Below are positions 52,901 through 57,741 of a stretch of 64,000 nt of DNA, piece after piece. Numbering within the stretch: the stretch's first letter is position 1; each line of letters starts with the position of its first letter. The position numbers and the translations under genes are program-made. The stretch is from Aphrocallistes beatrix (lineage: Eukaryota; Porifera; Hexactinellida; Sceptrulophora; Aphrocallistidae): NCBI GenBank assembly GCA_963281255.1, contig OY725494.1, positions 2,493,934 through 2,557,933 of the forward strand, given 5' to 3'. The notes below the pieces were generated by a model. That model had not been told where the DNA came from. It did not search any database and saw only the letters and a list, made by a program, of their open reading frames with translations.

Positions 52901-55696
52901 ATATCTCCTATTCATTTACGATCTGCATTTGGTTTTCGTCATAGTGAATTTTCGTCAACCAGACAGCAAGACGCACAGGAATACCTCTTACACGTTTTAA
53001 ATAAGGTTGATACTAATTTGAAATTCTCTGGGAATAATCCTTGTACTATCTTCCGATTTCAATTAGAAGAACGGCTTGAATGCTTACAGACTCATTCTAC
53101 TCAATACTCTACCAGGGATGAGTTTATACTCTCCCTCACTATTCCAAAAGACCCCATATTTCAGCATTTTGAGGTAAATTACAAAGTGTTTCAGGTTGTA
53201 AAATACATTGTTGGGTTCGCATGAGTTTATATATAACAGAGCTGCACGCAGAGCGGATCGGCCCTCAAGCCCGCAGGTTGTGCGGGCCGAAATTTTTAAG
53301 TACATAAAAATTCATTGATTTGTTTAACTTTATCCGAATTGATTGAAGAACAGAATATGATAGTCATTGTAAAATACAGGTGAATTTCCGCTTAATTTAA
53401 ATCCGATTTTTATTTATATTTTGACATCATCCTACCTGAAAGGCAGAATAAGATATAATAACACACCTCTCCCACTTTTGAGAGTATTTTCTTTTATATT
53501 ATAGTCTTCCAATTATGAAAATGCTAATAACCCCAAGAATAATAGTTTTTAGTGCAGCTCCTGTTACTGCGAAATCTAACAGTCCGATTTTACCAAATTT
53601 CGCAAGTAGGATCTTAATGGTGTAGATGTGCACCGTTAACATTTTTTCCTTGCAGTTTCTTCAATCAATTCGTTACATATAGTATAGTTGACTCCGCTTA
53701 ATAGAGTCACATCGGTCGGAGGACATTTTGCTCCGATTAAGCGGAGCACCTTAGGCGCCAAGTTTTGGAAAACAGAATGAAACCTGGGGGGCCAAGAGCG
53801 AGCGACGGTAAGGGGGTCCAGAAAATTTTTAAGTCTTAGATGCTCAAATATCGATATACAGCTATTGTACAGCTATTGTTGTTACCTAGGGAAAAGAAAA
53901 TCTCGGACTATAGTGGAAGAAAAATGTAATTGGGATATATATTTAGACTCAATTAACATAATTTTGGGGTTTAGTTGTAACCTATAAGTTTGTGTGGAGT
54001 CCTGCCATACCACAGCTTCCTCCACTACTCCATTGCCCAGCACCACGGCCCCCCACAGGCTCCAAACCTGGGGGGGGGTGCGGCCACCCCCAGGTACCCA
54101 CACTTGGCGCCTATGGTCCTGCCAAAAGTGGCCCGATTAAGCAACGACTAATGTAGAGTATTTCACCATGTAGGATCCGATTTTCGCACTTTGAAGGTAA
54201 TAATGTGACTATTTTATGAGTTCTTAACATATTGATATATACATACATATTGTCACACCTTTTGAAAAAAATCTTATTTTAAGCTAAAAGCGAGCTCTCA
54301 ACGGCTAATATACTGTAGAGCAGGGATTTCAAACTTTTAAATCTATGGGCCACTTAAAAAATTAGGCTCCGCCTTACGGGCCACAAATCATAGATCGCCT
54401 CTGGCTTTAGTTTAATCAATTTTTAAGCTATACTATTTGACCTCATATTGTATATATATTAATACTGTATATATATGAATAATGAAAACAAGCGAATTAT
54501 CCGCGGGCCACAGCGAATGGTCTCGCGGGCCACCGTTTGAGCACCCTTGCTGTAGAGTATTATAATATGTAGATTCCAAATTTCACACTTAGAATGCTCT
54601 AAAATGAGTATTTCCCGATGTATTCCGATATTCGCATTTGTTGTTTCTTCGAGTCACTTCCTGGAGCTGCACTTTCGGTCTGTCGACCGACATTTTTTCT
54701 ATTAAATTCTGAATTTTCATTGAATGTTTACAGGGTTTCATTTGGATTGCCATAGCCCATAAAATGAAATAATCGAATAATATTTCATAGTTTTAATTAT
54801 TATTATTTTAGAATGACGTTCCAAACACTGATACGAATGAGACAGAACAAAAGAGCTCAGAATCTGACCCTAGATCTAAACCTTCAAGGAGTTACCTGAA
54901 AGTTGGAATTGATGACTGTTTCAAGATTTTTGAAAGTCCTCAATTGATAACTGGTTTCACATCTTCAGTTACTAAAGCTGTTGGCTCTGTAAGCAAAACT
55001 ACAAGATTTAAAACTTTTCCACGGTACCTTTTTATCCATTTCGCCAAGTTTGCTGTTGGTGAAGACTGGATTCCTAAAAAATTAGATGTTGAAATTAATG
55101 GGATCAATGATATTTTGGACATTGAAAGTCTGCGCGCTCCTAAAAGAACTGAAGAAGCTTCTCAGCAAATTTCGGGTAATAAGAATCCTGAATTATTCGC
55201 AAATCTCAAAGAACTGGGCTTTCCAGAGGAACTCTGTTCCAAAGCTGTGAATAATGCTGATAATCTAGAAGATGCTTTAATATGGTGTACCGCTGCCATC
55301 GAGTCTGGATCTCAGCAAGATGTACTTCCTGGACACATCAGTGAGGCTAATGTTGCACCATTAATGGAATTTGGTTTTACACGCGAGCAATGCATTTTTG
55401 CTTTAGAAAAGACATCCAATAGTGTTGATAGAGCAGCTGACTACCTATTCTCTCATCTGGATGAAATCTCAGCACTAATGGAGTCGAAAAATGCTCCGAA
55501 AGTTGAGAATGATGGGATCGGAAAATACAAAATAATTGCAATTATATCTCATATAGGCTCCTCAACAATGAGTGGGCACTATGTCTCGCATATTTTTAAA
55601 GGTGATAAATGGGTATTGTTCAACGATGAAACTGTATCTGAGTCCAAAAATCCACCCTTCAAGTTAGGATATATTTATCTTTACCAAAGAATGTGA
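22536..55696 (+). CDS. USP5: USP5-type deubiquitinase, five exons over 33 kb
   Basis: Exons 22536-22968, 26748-27000, 27126-27294, 52562-53173 and 54812-55696 join in frame (phases 1, 2, 0, 0) to give 783 aa; human USP5 is about 858. In order: the N-terminal cryptic UBP-like domain, the ZnF-UBP that binds the free C-terminus of ubiquitin, a USP catalytic domain with Cys323 in GNSCYLN and His near 745 in [10 protein letters not shown], split by two UBA domains (about 614-651 and 669-708). USP5 (isopeptidase T) disassembles unanchored polyubiquitin chains. All key residues are present and no stop interrupts the exons. Introns 2 and 4 are 125 bp and 1.6 kb; intron 3 is 25.3 kb. USP13 would be the alternative name in vertebrates. 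Confidence 0.92.
23237..23792. mobile_element. Foldback element E, array-ended family
   Basis: In USP5 intron 1. Perfect 8-bp TSD CCTATGGA (23229-23236, 23793-23800); ends GGGGCGCCTGCACTTG and GGGACGCTGCACTTG. The arms consist of TTGTCAGAAT-type units; the right arm has four near-identical units of about 31 bp containing TTCTGACAAAGTCAGAA. The core, about 23386-23530, matches the cores of elements A and C (AAAATGCCACTTTCAC, GGACACTATTTCGAAC), although the arms are unrelated to theirs. Confidence 0.85.
24713..24903. mobile_element. MITE with CAGGGTTTCAT ends and 5-bp TSD
   Basis: Ends CAGGGTTTCATTTA/TAAATGAAACCCTG with GTCTG on both sides (24708-24712, 24904-24908). Same end type and TSD length as 34835-34982. 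Confidence 0.75.
25588..25752. mobile_element. hAT MITE with CAGGGCTGTCCAAC ends
   Basis: Perfect 8-bp TSD ATCTATAC (25580-25587, 25753-25760) and ends CAGGGCTGTCCAAC/GTTGGACAGCGCTG, typical of hAT/Charlie-type elements. Confidence 0.88.
25815..26470 (+). repeat. Helitron-like repeat, copy in USP5 intron 1
   Basis: Shares GGCAAGTCGTAGAGATATG, TATTTTCACACC and GCTTCCAACGGTTGACATGG, in that order, with copies at 45261-45685, 51115-51497 (minus) and 63163-64000. The 5' terminus is missing here, but the tail runs further (to GATACATAAAGTGAACAA) than in most copies. Confidence 0.6.
26558..26722. mobile_element. pogo/Tigger-like MITE next to a USP5 splice acceptor
   Basis: Ends CAGTGGAGTTCGCTTCTTAG and CAGTGGAATTTGCTTATTGC (opposite strands), flanked by TA on both sides. 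Its right end lies 25 bp before USP5 exon 2. Confidence 0.8.
26748..27000 (+). CDS. USP5: USP5 exon 2
   Basis: Acceptor TTTTGTAG, donor AAA|GTATGT. Encodes the ZnF-UBP core: GWKCEKC with Cys187 and Cys190, DGSILCGRR with Cys207, and [10 protein letters not shown] with the zinc-binding and ubiquitin-pocket histidines. Only 25 bp separate the acceptor from a MITE, and the tract between is short of pyrimidines. Confidence 0.93.
27126..27294 (+). CDS. USP5: USP5 exon 3
   Basis: Acceptor CATTCTTAG, donor CAG|GTATGT. Finishes the ZnF-UBP domain ([23 protein letters not shown]) and the linker into the catalytic domain. Preceded by a 125-bp intron. Confidence 0.92.
27590..27730 (-). pseudogene. LINE endonuclease fragment
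   Basis: Minus-strand translation gives [16 protein letters not shown] followed by a TW pair, which recalls the apurinic endonuclease of L2/CR1-type LINEs (usually ...PDI..(L/I)TETW). Broken by stops. A similar fragment lies near 52020. Confidence 0.4.
27982..28322. repeat. hAT-like element with TTAACCGG ends, copy 2
   Basis: Left end CAAGGCTGGATTCGGTTAAC and the repeated palindrome CGGTTAACCGGTTAACCG near both ends (about 27998 and 28293). Matches the split copy at 3340-4595. The right terminus is missing. Confidence 0.6.
28295..28640 (-). pseudogene. GC-rich coding relic of unknown family
   Basis: A minus-strand frame of about 100 codons, much richer in GC than its surroundings, reads [17 protein letters not shown], then alanine-, glutamate- and proline-rich text. 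An upstream piece in another frame ([12 protein letters not shown]) suggests a frameshift. Composition and charge would fit a retroelement gag, but I see no zinc knuckle or other family mark. The C-terminus runs into the hAT-like repeat, so the frame is truncated. Confidence 0.3.
28745..28873. repeat. hAT-like end with GCCGGGTA repeats
   Basis: On the minus strand it begins CATAGGCGTCGGACTCACC, a hAT-style terminus, followed by CTACCCGG repeats and a GGGCCAGATAGGCCC hairpin. No second terminus found. Confidence 0.4.
29175..29389 (-). repeat. 3' LTR of the gypsy element
   Basis: On the minus strand it follows a polypurine tract (TTAGGGGGAAG) directly with TGGTGTTGTGG and ends GGGTCACAACA, giving TG...CA termini and about 215 bp. 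No second LTR was found in the window. Confidence 0.6.
29423..32432 (-). pseudogene. Ty3/gypsy pol, 5'-truncated and frameshifted
   Basis: In transcription order: an RT lead-in (32432-32175); reverse transcriptase with YVDD (32208-31543); RNase H with EADASSHG and TDHNPLRW (31505-31065); an integrase zinc region with CLVCQKAK (about 30600); the catalytic core with MDIGTLPWG and LVSDQGKN (30526-30114); and a GPF-type C-terminal domain (FDGPFRVI) in 30160-29423. Successive frames overlap with small indels, at least five breaks, so no full polyprotein is made. Gag and the 5' LTR are absent. It lies antisense to USP5 inside intron 3. Confidence 0.88.
32485..33017. other. Spacer without recognised features
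   Basis: AT-rich, no coding frame or paired repeat seen. Confidence 0.35.
33018..33236. repeat. Left part of a P-like MITE that hosts P-like copy 1
   Basis: Begins CATGATCTACTCAAATCAGG and continues CCTCACAGTAGAATG, the same end type as the P-like elements. It resumes at about 37059-37400 after the insertion. Its far end is not clear. Confidence 0.5.
34080..34236. mobile_element. pogo-like MITE inside P-like copy 1
   Basis: Ends CAGTAGAACTCGG/CCGAGTTCTACTG with TA on both sides. The same insertion, at the same place, is in copy 2 (61467-61623). A relative lies at 42567-42754. Confidence 0.85.
34835..34982. mobile_element. MITE with CAGTGTTTCAT ends and 5-bp TSD, in the P-like intron
   Basis: Flanked by AGGAC on both sides (34830-34834, 34983-34987). 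Ends CAGTGTTTCATACAG/CTGTATGAAACCCTG. Also present at the same position in copy 2 (62219-62383). Confidence 0.8.
35441..36731. mobile_element. 1.29-kb near-perfect palindromic element
   Basis: Two arms of about 640 bp read almost identically on opposite strands, meeting near 36086. Ends GGTACAACTATAGTAATG; perfect 8-bp TSD CATCTTGA (35433-35440, 36732-36739). The uninterrupted THAP exon in copy 2 shows one CATCTTGA at 62836-62843, an exact empty site. No coding capacity. Confidence 0.95.
37059..37536. repeat. Right part of the P-like MITE hosting copy 1
   Basis: Related to the interior of the P-like MITE at 37818-38672 (ATATCTTGAAAACTGTAATA, TTTTCATAGCAACGCTGGAA, AACATTCCATGAAAAATTC), but diverged. 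Confidence 0.45.
37537..37790. mobile_element. Foldback element C, array-ended family
   Basis: About five units of GAAGTAGGAATAAGACCTAAAA type form the right arm, ending CTTATTCCGGTGA; the left arm is truncated to one or two units. The centre, about 37572-37675, is the reverse complement of the cores in elements A and E (GTCCAATTGAGTGTGAAATT, CATTTTAGGTTTGAAATAGT). Confidence 0.75.
37818..38672. mobile_element. P-like MITE, near-palindromic, 7-bp TSD
   Basis: Perfect 7-bp TSD CCACAGT (37811-37817, 38673-38679). Ends CATAACCTACTGTATATAAG and CATAGCTTACTGTATATAAG, followed by GGCCTCACAGTA, as in the P-like elements. Almost the whole 855 bp folds back, with the centre near 38190. Confidence 0.9.
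38813..39593. mobile_element. Element with TGTAGGGTTTAATTTGGGG ends and C/G blocks
   Basis: Flanked by GCGAC on both sides (38808-38812, 39594-39598). Near the left end a unit of about 70 bp with GGGGCCCCCCCAAATTTAGG is repeated about 2.5 times, and inverted copies lie at the right end. Interior unrecognised. Confidence 0.7.
39757..39884. mobile_element. hAT MITE with CAGGGTTGC ends
   Basis: Ends CAGGGTTGCCGTGG/AAGCAACCCTG; TGTTTTTC/TGTTTTGC at the borders is an 8-bp TSD with one mismatch. Confidence 0.75.
39951..40072. repeat. Short inverted element with CACTTT repeats
   Basis: Starts TTAACCCTACTTGGACTTGG and ends CCGAGTCCAAGTTTAAA around a run of ACTTTCACTTTC repeats. It resembles 44209-44336 in layout. 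TTAA-type borders recall piggyBac, but the ends have drifted. Confidence 0.4.
40105..40565 (+). pseudogene. Relic related to the orphan membrane-protein gene
   Basis: Matches 43300-43720 along most of its length (CTTATCTCGTTCTATCAA, ATGTCGGACCATAGAAGCAT, ATGAATAATGTACGGTTTGT). The end at 40490-40565 is inverted relative to 45125-45190. Frames differ between copies, so neither is intact. Confidence 0.5.
41099..42238 (-). CDS. Orphan multi-pass membrane protein, nested in USP5 intron 3
   Basis: Single exon, 379 aa, ATG at 42238. Hydrophobic segments at about 10-31, 65-90, 128-148, 160-190, 190-210, 245-265 and 310-335 suggest about seven membrane helices. A basic C-terminal tail follows ([19 protein letters not shown] ... 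[15 protein letters not shown]). I recognise no family motif (no DRY, NPxxY or gustatory-receptor signature), so it may be a lineage-specific receptor or transporter; function unknown. Fragments of relatives lie at 40105-40565, 43235-43720 and 44642-45190, so it belongs to a local, mostly decayed family. No AATAAA close to the stop. It lies antisense to its host gene. Confidence 0.65.
   Translation of the reverse strand: MDSTINHRINKVVSFALIPYLIITVFTIPYFVHQKIQISQRIKNIPATTIFSTDLSKVKKNLKIQSLIYNFIIISSFEALECLLITVSTICIHFDYYQANHILWVVNTNTNKSCNLASLTRNFMFAKIGGSLVFFLPILLNLFLIVLRRAYLSVPYRRWIIGYSGYFLFRLVYQILSAYFIVTQFFYFTLELPFLAFDFYVSLKVSNKFYLLLKGMSEEAKWHSTPQEYKEKQRTTKTFAILQSLTLFGFVLCLILVVAESIHELTYISHGYCLVQYSFPNNPISFTVPDNIIHTSGIIRYYSNVIIKICNGIVGVMAFLSNLAILTSILVKLLRRRKKYIHVNEWITRPLMERYRADVERHIKRRPPFIQAFRSQLIY
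42567..42754. mobile_element. pogo-like MITE, GTAGAATTCGG family
   Basis: Right end CCGAGTTCTGCTG followed by TA; left end CGGTAGAATTCGGTTAG. Interior matches 34080-34236 (TTAGTACGTAC, TAGATTCCTATGTAATATC on one strand). Confidence 0.65.
43235..43720 (+). pseudogene. Relic related to the orphan membrane-protein gene
   Basis: The frame contains [12 protein letters not shown], matching [12 protein letters not shown] of the intact gene at 41099-42238, then hits a stop. The rest pairs with 40105-40565. Frame-broken. Confidence 0.55.
44209..44336. repeat. Short inverted element with GTGAAA repeats
   Basis: TTAACCCTGGAACAACTTGG at one end and CCAAAGTCGTTCCAGGGATAA at the other, around AAAGTGAAAGTGAAAGT. 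Layout as at 39951-40072. Confidence 0.45.
44642..45190 (-). pseudogene. Partial copy of the orphan membrane-protein gene
   Basis: 44642-44830 is nearly identical to 41090-41280 and encodes the same C-terminus (one residue changed in [10 protein letters not shown]). Upstream, 44940-45110 matches the TM3-TM4 region in another frame ([13 protein letters not shown]), with more than 100 codons missing between. Clearly a pseudogene. Confidence 0.75.
45261..45685 (+). repeat. Helitron-like repeat with 5' terminus
   Basis: Begins TCTTATATATTAAAACGCTA after an A at 45260, matching the A^T insertion and TC start expected of Helitrons, then T-rich GTTTGTG and GAATTGATTGAAGAATTGGC. A second TC-type start (TCCTTACTATTAAAACTCG) lies 28 bp upstream. 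The 3' CTRR end was not identified. Relatives: 25815-26470, 51115-51497, 63163-64000. Confidence 0.5.
45681..46010 (-). pseudogene. Cysteine-rich coding relic, frameshifted
   Basis: A piece starting [12 protein letters not shown] (about 46009) continues in another frame as [16 protein letters not shown] ... KCEHRLD ... [23 protein letters not shown]-x-H and CLHC spacing suggests a zinc-binding domain of a family I cannot name. It abuts the Helitron-like repeat at 45685, so it could be a captured gene fragment. Confidence 0.35.
46011..47008 (-). pseudogene. hAT transposase fragment, frameshifted
   Basis: The frame 47008-46241 contains [17 protein letters not shown] and [20 protein letters not shown]. 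After a frameshift near 46260 it continues as [20 protein letters not shown] and [16 protein letters not shown]. These are hAT-type (DUF659-like) motifs: catalytic-core Asp, then the CxAHLLNL helix and RWNS. The BED finger and the C-terminal dimerisation region are missing. Upstream it meets the LINE at about 47010-47030. Confidence 0.7.
47734..48880 (-). mobile_element. MULE with array-type inverted repeats
   Basis: Perfect 9-bp TSD TCTTGTCTC (47725-47733, 48881-48889), the size typical of MULEs. Ends GGGATACCGACAATTCGCAC. Each inverted repeat is a short tandem array of GACAATTCGCACC (five units left, four right). Encloses a partial transposase frame. Confidence 0.95.
47889..48536 (-). CDS. 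MULE transposase, C-terminal half
   Basis: Open frame of 215 aa with a real ATG at 48536. It begins within the transposase domain at [15 protein letters not shown], the C-x2-H motif of MULE transposases, and continues with WNYH and [15 protein letters not shown], conserved in animal MULEs. The N-terminal DNA-binding region and the upstream catalytic aspartates are missing, so it cannot be an active transposase. The intact frame is either recent or could encode a truncated DNA-binding or inhibitory protein (inference). Confidence 0.7.
   Translation of the reverse strand: MAEDLNQQQFHTVVKCCFFHLTQNIWRKVQAVGLQADYINDEDLAMRIRQIPALAFVHPFDVYELFDRVALLLPPTPEAAELLDYFQRTYVGRTLLSGYYSEPTFPIALWNYHLDTPFGMPRTTNVVEAWHRSFNATVGCHHPTIWKFIAALKREQGLVEVRQARFIAGNAPTKRKRSQASEQALIDLVLHYFDEDRTKMEFIRGVAHHFCLGAN
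49881..50479. other. Spacer without recognised features
   Basis: AT-rich; probably includes the 3' tail of the LINE. No frame or paired repeat seen. Confidence 0.35.
50480..51110 (-). pseudogene. Merlin (IS1016-like) transposase relic
   Basis: On the minus strand: [31 protein letters not shown] and [11 protein letters not shown], which are Merlin/IS1595-type DDE motifs, then, in a shifted frame with stops, [15 protein letters not shown]. Upstream parts (51110-50870) are broken among frames. The DDE order is visible but no full frame survives. Confidence 0.72.
51115..51497 (-). repeat. Helitron-like repeat with 5' terminus
   Basis: Reading leftward from 51497: TCTTATATAGTAAACGCTAG, GTTTGTTTGTG, GGCAAGTCGTAGGGGGATATG and CTTCCAACAGTTGACATG. 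The base before the TC (on this strand) is an A, as expected. Reverse orientation to 45261-45685. Confidence 0.5.
51930..52110 (-). pseudogene. LINE endonuclease fragment
   Basis: Minus-strand translation includes [16 protein letters not shown], close to the LINE endonuclease motif QPDI(V/L)..TETW. Broken by stops. Related to 27590-27730. Confidence 0.45.
52562..53173 (+). CDS. USP5: USP5 exon 4
   Basis: Acceptor CTTTATAG, donor GAG|GTAAAT. Encodes the first half of the USP domain: [20 protein letters not shown] with catalytic Cys323, then [16 protein letters not shown]. Phase 0 on both sides. Confidence 0.93.
53645..54155. repeat. Mixed repeats in USP5 intron 4
   Basis: A Helitron-like scrap (TTCTTCAATCAATTCGTTAC, about 53650) is followed by a pogo-like pair: TAGTTGACTCCGCTTAATAG near 53692 and GATTAAGCAACGACTA near 54150. 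The hAT MITE 53750-54115 is embedded in the latter. Confidence 0.45.
53750..54115 (-). mobile_element. hAT MITE 'CATAGGCGCC', copy 2
   Basis: Full-length relative of 20413-20763 in reverse orientation, ends CTTAGGCGCCAAGT and ACTTGGCGCCTATG. No matching TSD, so one flank may have been rearranged. Confidence 0.8.
54321..54549. mobile_element. hAT MITE with CAGGGATTTCAAAC ends
   Basis: Perfect 8-bp TSD CTGTAGAG (54313-54320, 54550-54557). Ends CAGGGATTTCAAAC and CAAGGGTGCTCAAAC; internal GGGCCAC repeats. Confidence 0.85.
54812..55696 (+). CDS. USP5: USP5 exon 5
   Basis: Acceptor TATTTTAG, stop TGA at 55694. Encodes the rest of the USP domain with two UBA domains inserted ([13 protein letters not shown] and [12 protein letters not shown]) and the His box [10 protein letters not shown] followed by WVLFNDETV. 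Coding starts at 54812, before the first in-frame start-like codon, because the splice join requires it. Confidence 0.93.
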   Translation, partial: NDVPNTDTNETEQKSSESDPRSKPSRSYLKVGIDDCFKIFESPQLITGFTSSVTKAVGSVSKTTRFKTFPRYLFIHFAKFAVGEDWIPKKLDVEINGINDILDIESLRAPKRTEEASQQISGNKNPELFANLKELGFPEELCSKAVNNADNLEDALIWCTAAIESGSQQDVLPGHISEANVAPLMEFGFTREQCIFALEKTSNSVDRAADYLFSHLDEISALMESKNAPKVENDGIGKYKIIAIISHIGSSTMSGHYVSHIFKGDKWVLFNDETVSESKNPPFKLGYIYLYQRM

Positions 55697-55931
55697 TTTC
55701 AATTTATTAGTTTTGTTAGGATTGACTATTTTCCTATTATCAGGAATGCTGGATTTTATAATTGGGTTAGTGAGTTATTAGTTTATAATTACGTATAATG
55801 TAGTGTTTTTTCGAAAATTTTGAATGTGTAATATTTAGAAATTCAAAGTTTATAAATTAAAAAATCATTGAAACATCGTATGTGATTTTAATTTGAACTC
55901 TTTAATCATAACTTATTTCAAGTTTTAATGA

Positions 55932-55937
55932 AATAAA
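55932..55937 (+). promoter_or_regulatory. Poly(A) signal of USP5
   Basis: AATAAA about 236 bases after the USP5 stop. Confidence 0.55.
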
Positions 55938-55977
55938 GTTGTTGTTGTTGCTATGTTCTATCGCATTTTATTTATTT

Positions 55978-56510
55978 ACAAGCGCGCTTTGCTTGCTTGC
56001 GCTGCGCAGCCATAGGCGCCAAGTGTGGGTACCTGGGGGGGGGCACCTCCCCCAGGTTTGGAGCCTGTGTGGGGCCGTGGTGCTGGGCAATGGAGCAGTG
56101 GAGGAAGCTGTGGTATGGCAGGAGTCCATACAAACTTATAGGTTTCAATTAAACCCCAAAATTATGTTAATTGAGTCTAAATATATATCCCAATTACATT
56201 TTTCTTCCACTATAGTCCGATATTTTCTTTTCCCTAGGTAAAAAAAATAGCTGTATATCGATATTTGAGCATCTAAGATTTAAAACATTTTCTGGGGTGC
56301 AAGCCCCCTAGACCCCCCTTACCGTCGCTCGCTCTTGGCCCCCCCAGGTTTTATTCTATTTTCTAAAACTTGGCGGCTATGTGCGCAGACACTTTGTGTC
56401 CATATAATTAATAAATGTGAACCTAGGCGCCCTTTGGGCTTCTATGTTCACATTTATTAATTATAAGGCAGATAACTTCTCTAAATACGTCTCTTACTGT
56501 TATAATCAAT
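55978..56510. repeat. GC-rich repeat module, split copy
   Basis: Same module as 10672-10800 (GCTTGCTTGCGCTGCGCAGC, ACTTTGTGTCC, ATTATAAGGCAGATAAC), interrupted by the MITE at 56011-56381. It also contains a GTGAACCTAGGCGCC hairpin. Confidence 0.55.
56011..56381 (+). mobile_element. hAT MITE 'CATAGGCGCC', copy 3
   Basis: Ends CATAGGCGCCAAGT and CATAGCCGCCAAGT; TGCGCAGC/TGCGCAGA borders form an 8-bp TSD with one mismatch. Same family as 20413-20763 and 53750-54115. Confidence 0.85.
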
Positions 56511-57020
56511 ATCACTCGAAAAATCGATCATGGCCCTCCTGTTGCTTTCTACTCTTTGTCTTGATTTTTAGGCATCAGAATGAATGAATAATAAGATAAA
56601 TTAGATCAAAAAAGGCTCGAATTTCCCATCTTCCCGCTTTAACCATCACTGATATTCAGTTGCTAACCAAATAAGTCTCAGTATTTGAATTCGATAAATT
56701 ATTGGAGAGAAGTGTGATTTCAAGTTTAGAGGGTGATTATCATCTTGTTCATTCGCATTGAATTAAGTCTAATCCCTATTGTCCAATAATATTAAAGCCA
56801 ATTTGGACGGATACTAAATCTTACTTGGTTGGATAAACGGAGGAAGATAAATAGCAAATACCGCCAATTCTAAAATTTAAGTCCGTATGTATATCAAATT
56901 TGGGGTAAAATAATACAGGAGTTCGGTGTTTGGTCGTATTTTACGTTTATTAGCTTATAATTATTTCGTCAATTTACGAGGATACACGATTTATTCGCAC
57001 TAGCAGCCTGAATTATCCAG
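56511..57020. other. Spacer upstream of the rhomboid gene
   Basis: No recognised element. AATTATCCAG directly before the ATG at 57021 could be a splice acceptor; I did not find an upstream coding exon. Confidence 0.35.
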
Positions 57021-57741
57021 ATGGAGATCATCCCACCTATCACCTTAATCTCAGTAGCTCTAATGATAATCTGTTACTTAAATCCAGCGATTCTATTCCA
57101 CTGGTCGGGTTTAGCCTCGGTTTGCATTAGTGCCGATTCAGTCTTAAATATGTATGAATGGAAACGTGTCTTGATGGCTTCGATTTTCCACGCAGATGAT
57201 ATGCACCTGTACTACAACATGATATCATTCTTCTCTAAAAGTCGAGAATTGGAGCCGAGATTCGGTGCAAGGAATTACGCCTGTCTGCTATTAGCCCTCT
57301 CTATCACGACTAATATTGTATATATTGGCATCAATGTATTGCTAGCGAAATACATTGCATACCACTATATGTATCATTGTGCAGTTGGATTTTCGGGTGT
57401 AATTTTCGCGCTTAAAGTGATACTCTCGCACTTCACACCTAATGTTAGGTCTAATGTGATGGGATTGTTCCAAGTTCCAATTGCATACGCCTCATGGCTT
57501 GAGTTAGTACTGATTTCATTTTTGGTACCAAATGCTTCTTTTGTTGGACACTTATCAGGCATATTAGTTGGAATCATCTTTATCTGGGGTTATAACACAT
57601 TTGTGCTGAGAAGGAATTATTTTTACGGACAGCCCGAGAGGGTTGGGACTAGAAGTGATGTGACGAGGAGAACAGTAGAGACGAACAGAAGAGAAGATGA
57701 GAGGAGGCGAAAGTTAGAGATTGAAATGCTAGAGAAAAGAG
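57021..57741 (+). CDS. RHBDD1: RHBDD1 exon 1
   Basis: Whole rhomboid domain with both catalytic residues, ending in a basic-acidic linker (RREDERRRKLEIEMLEKR). Confidence 0.92.
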
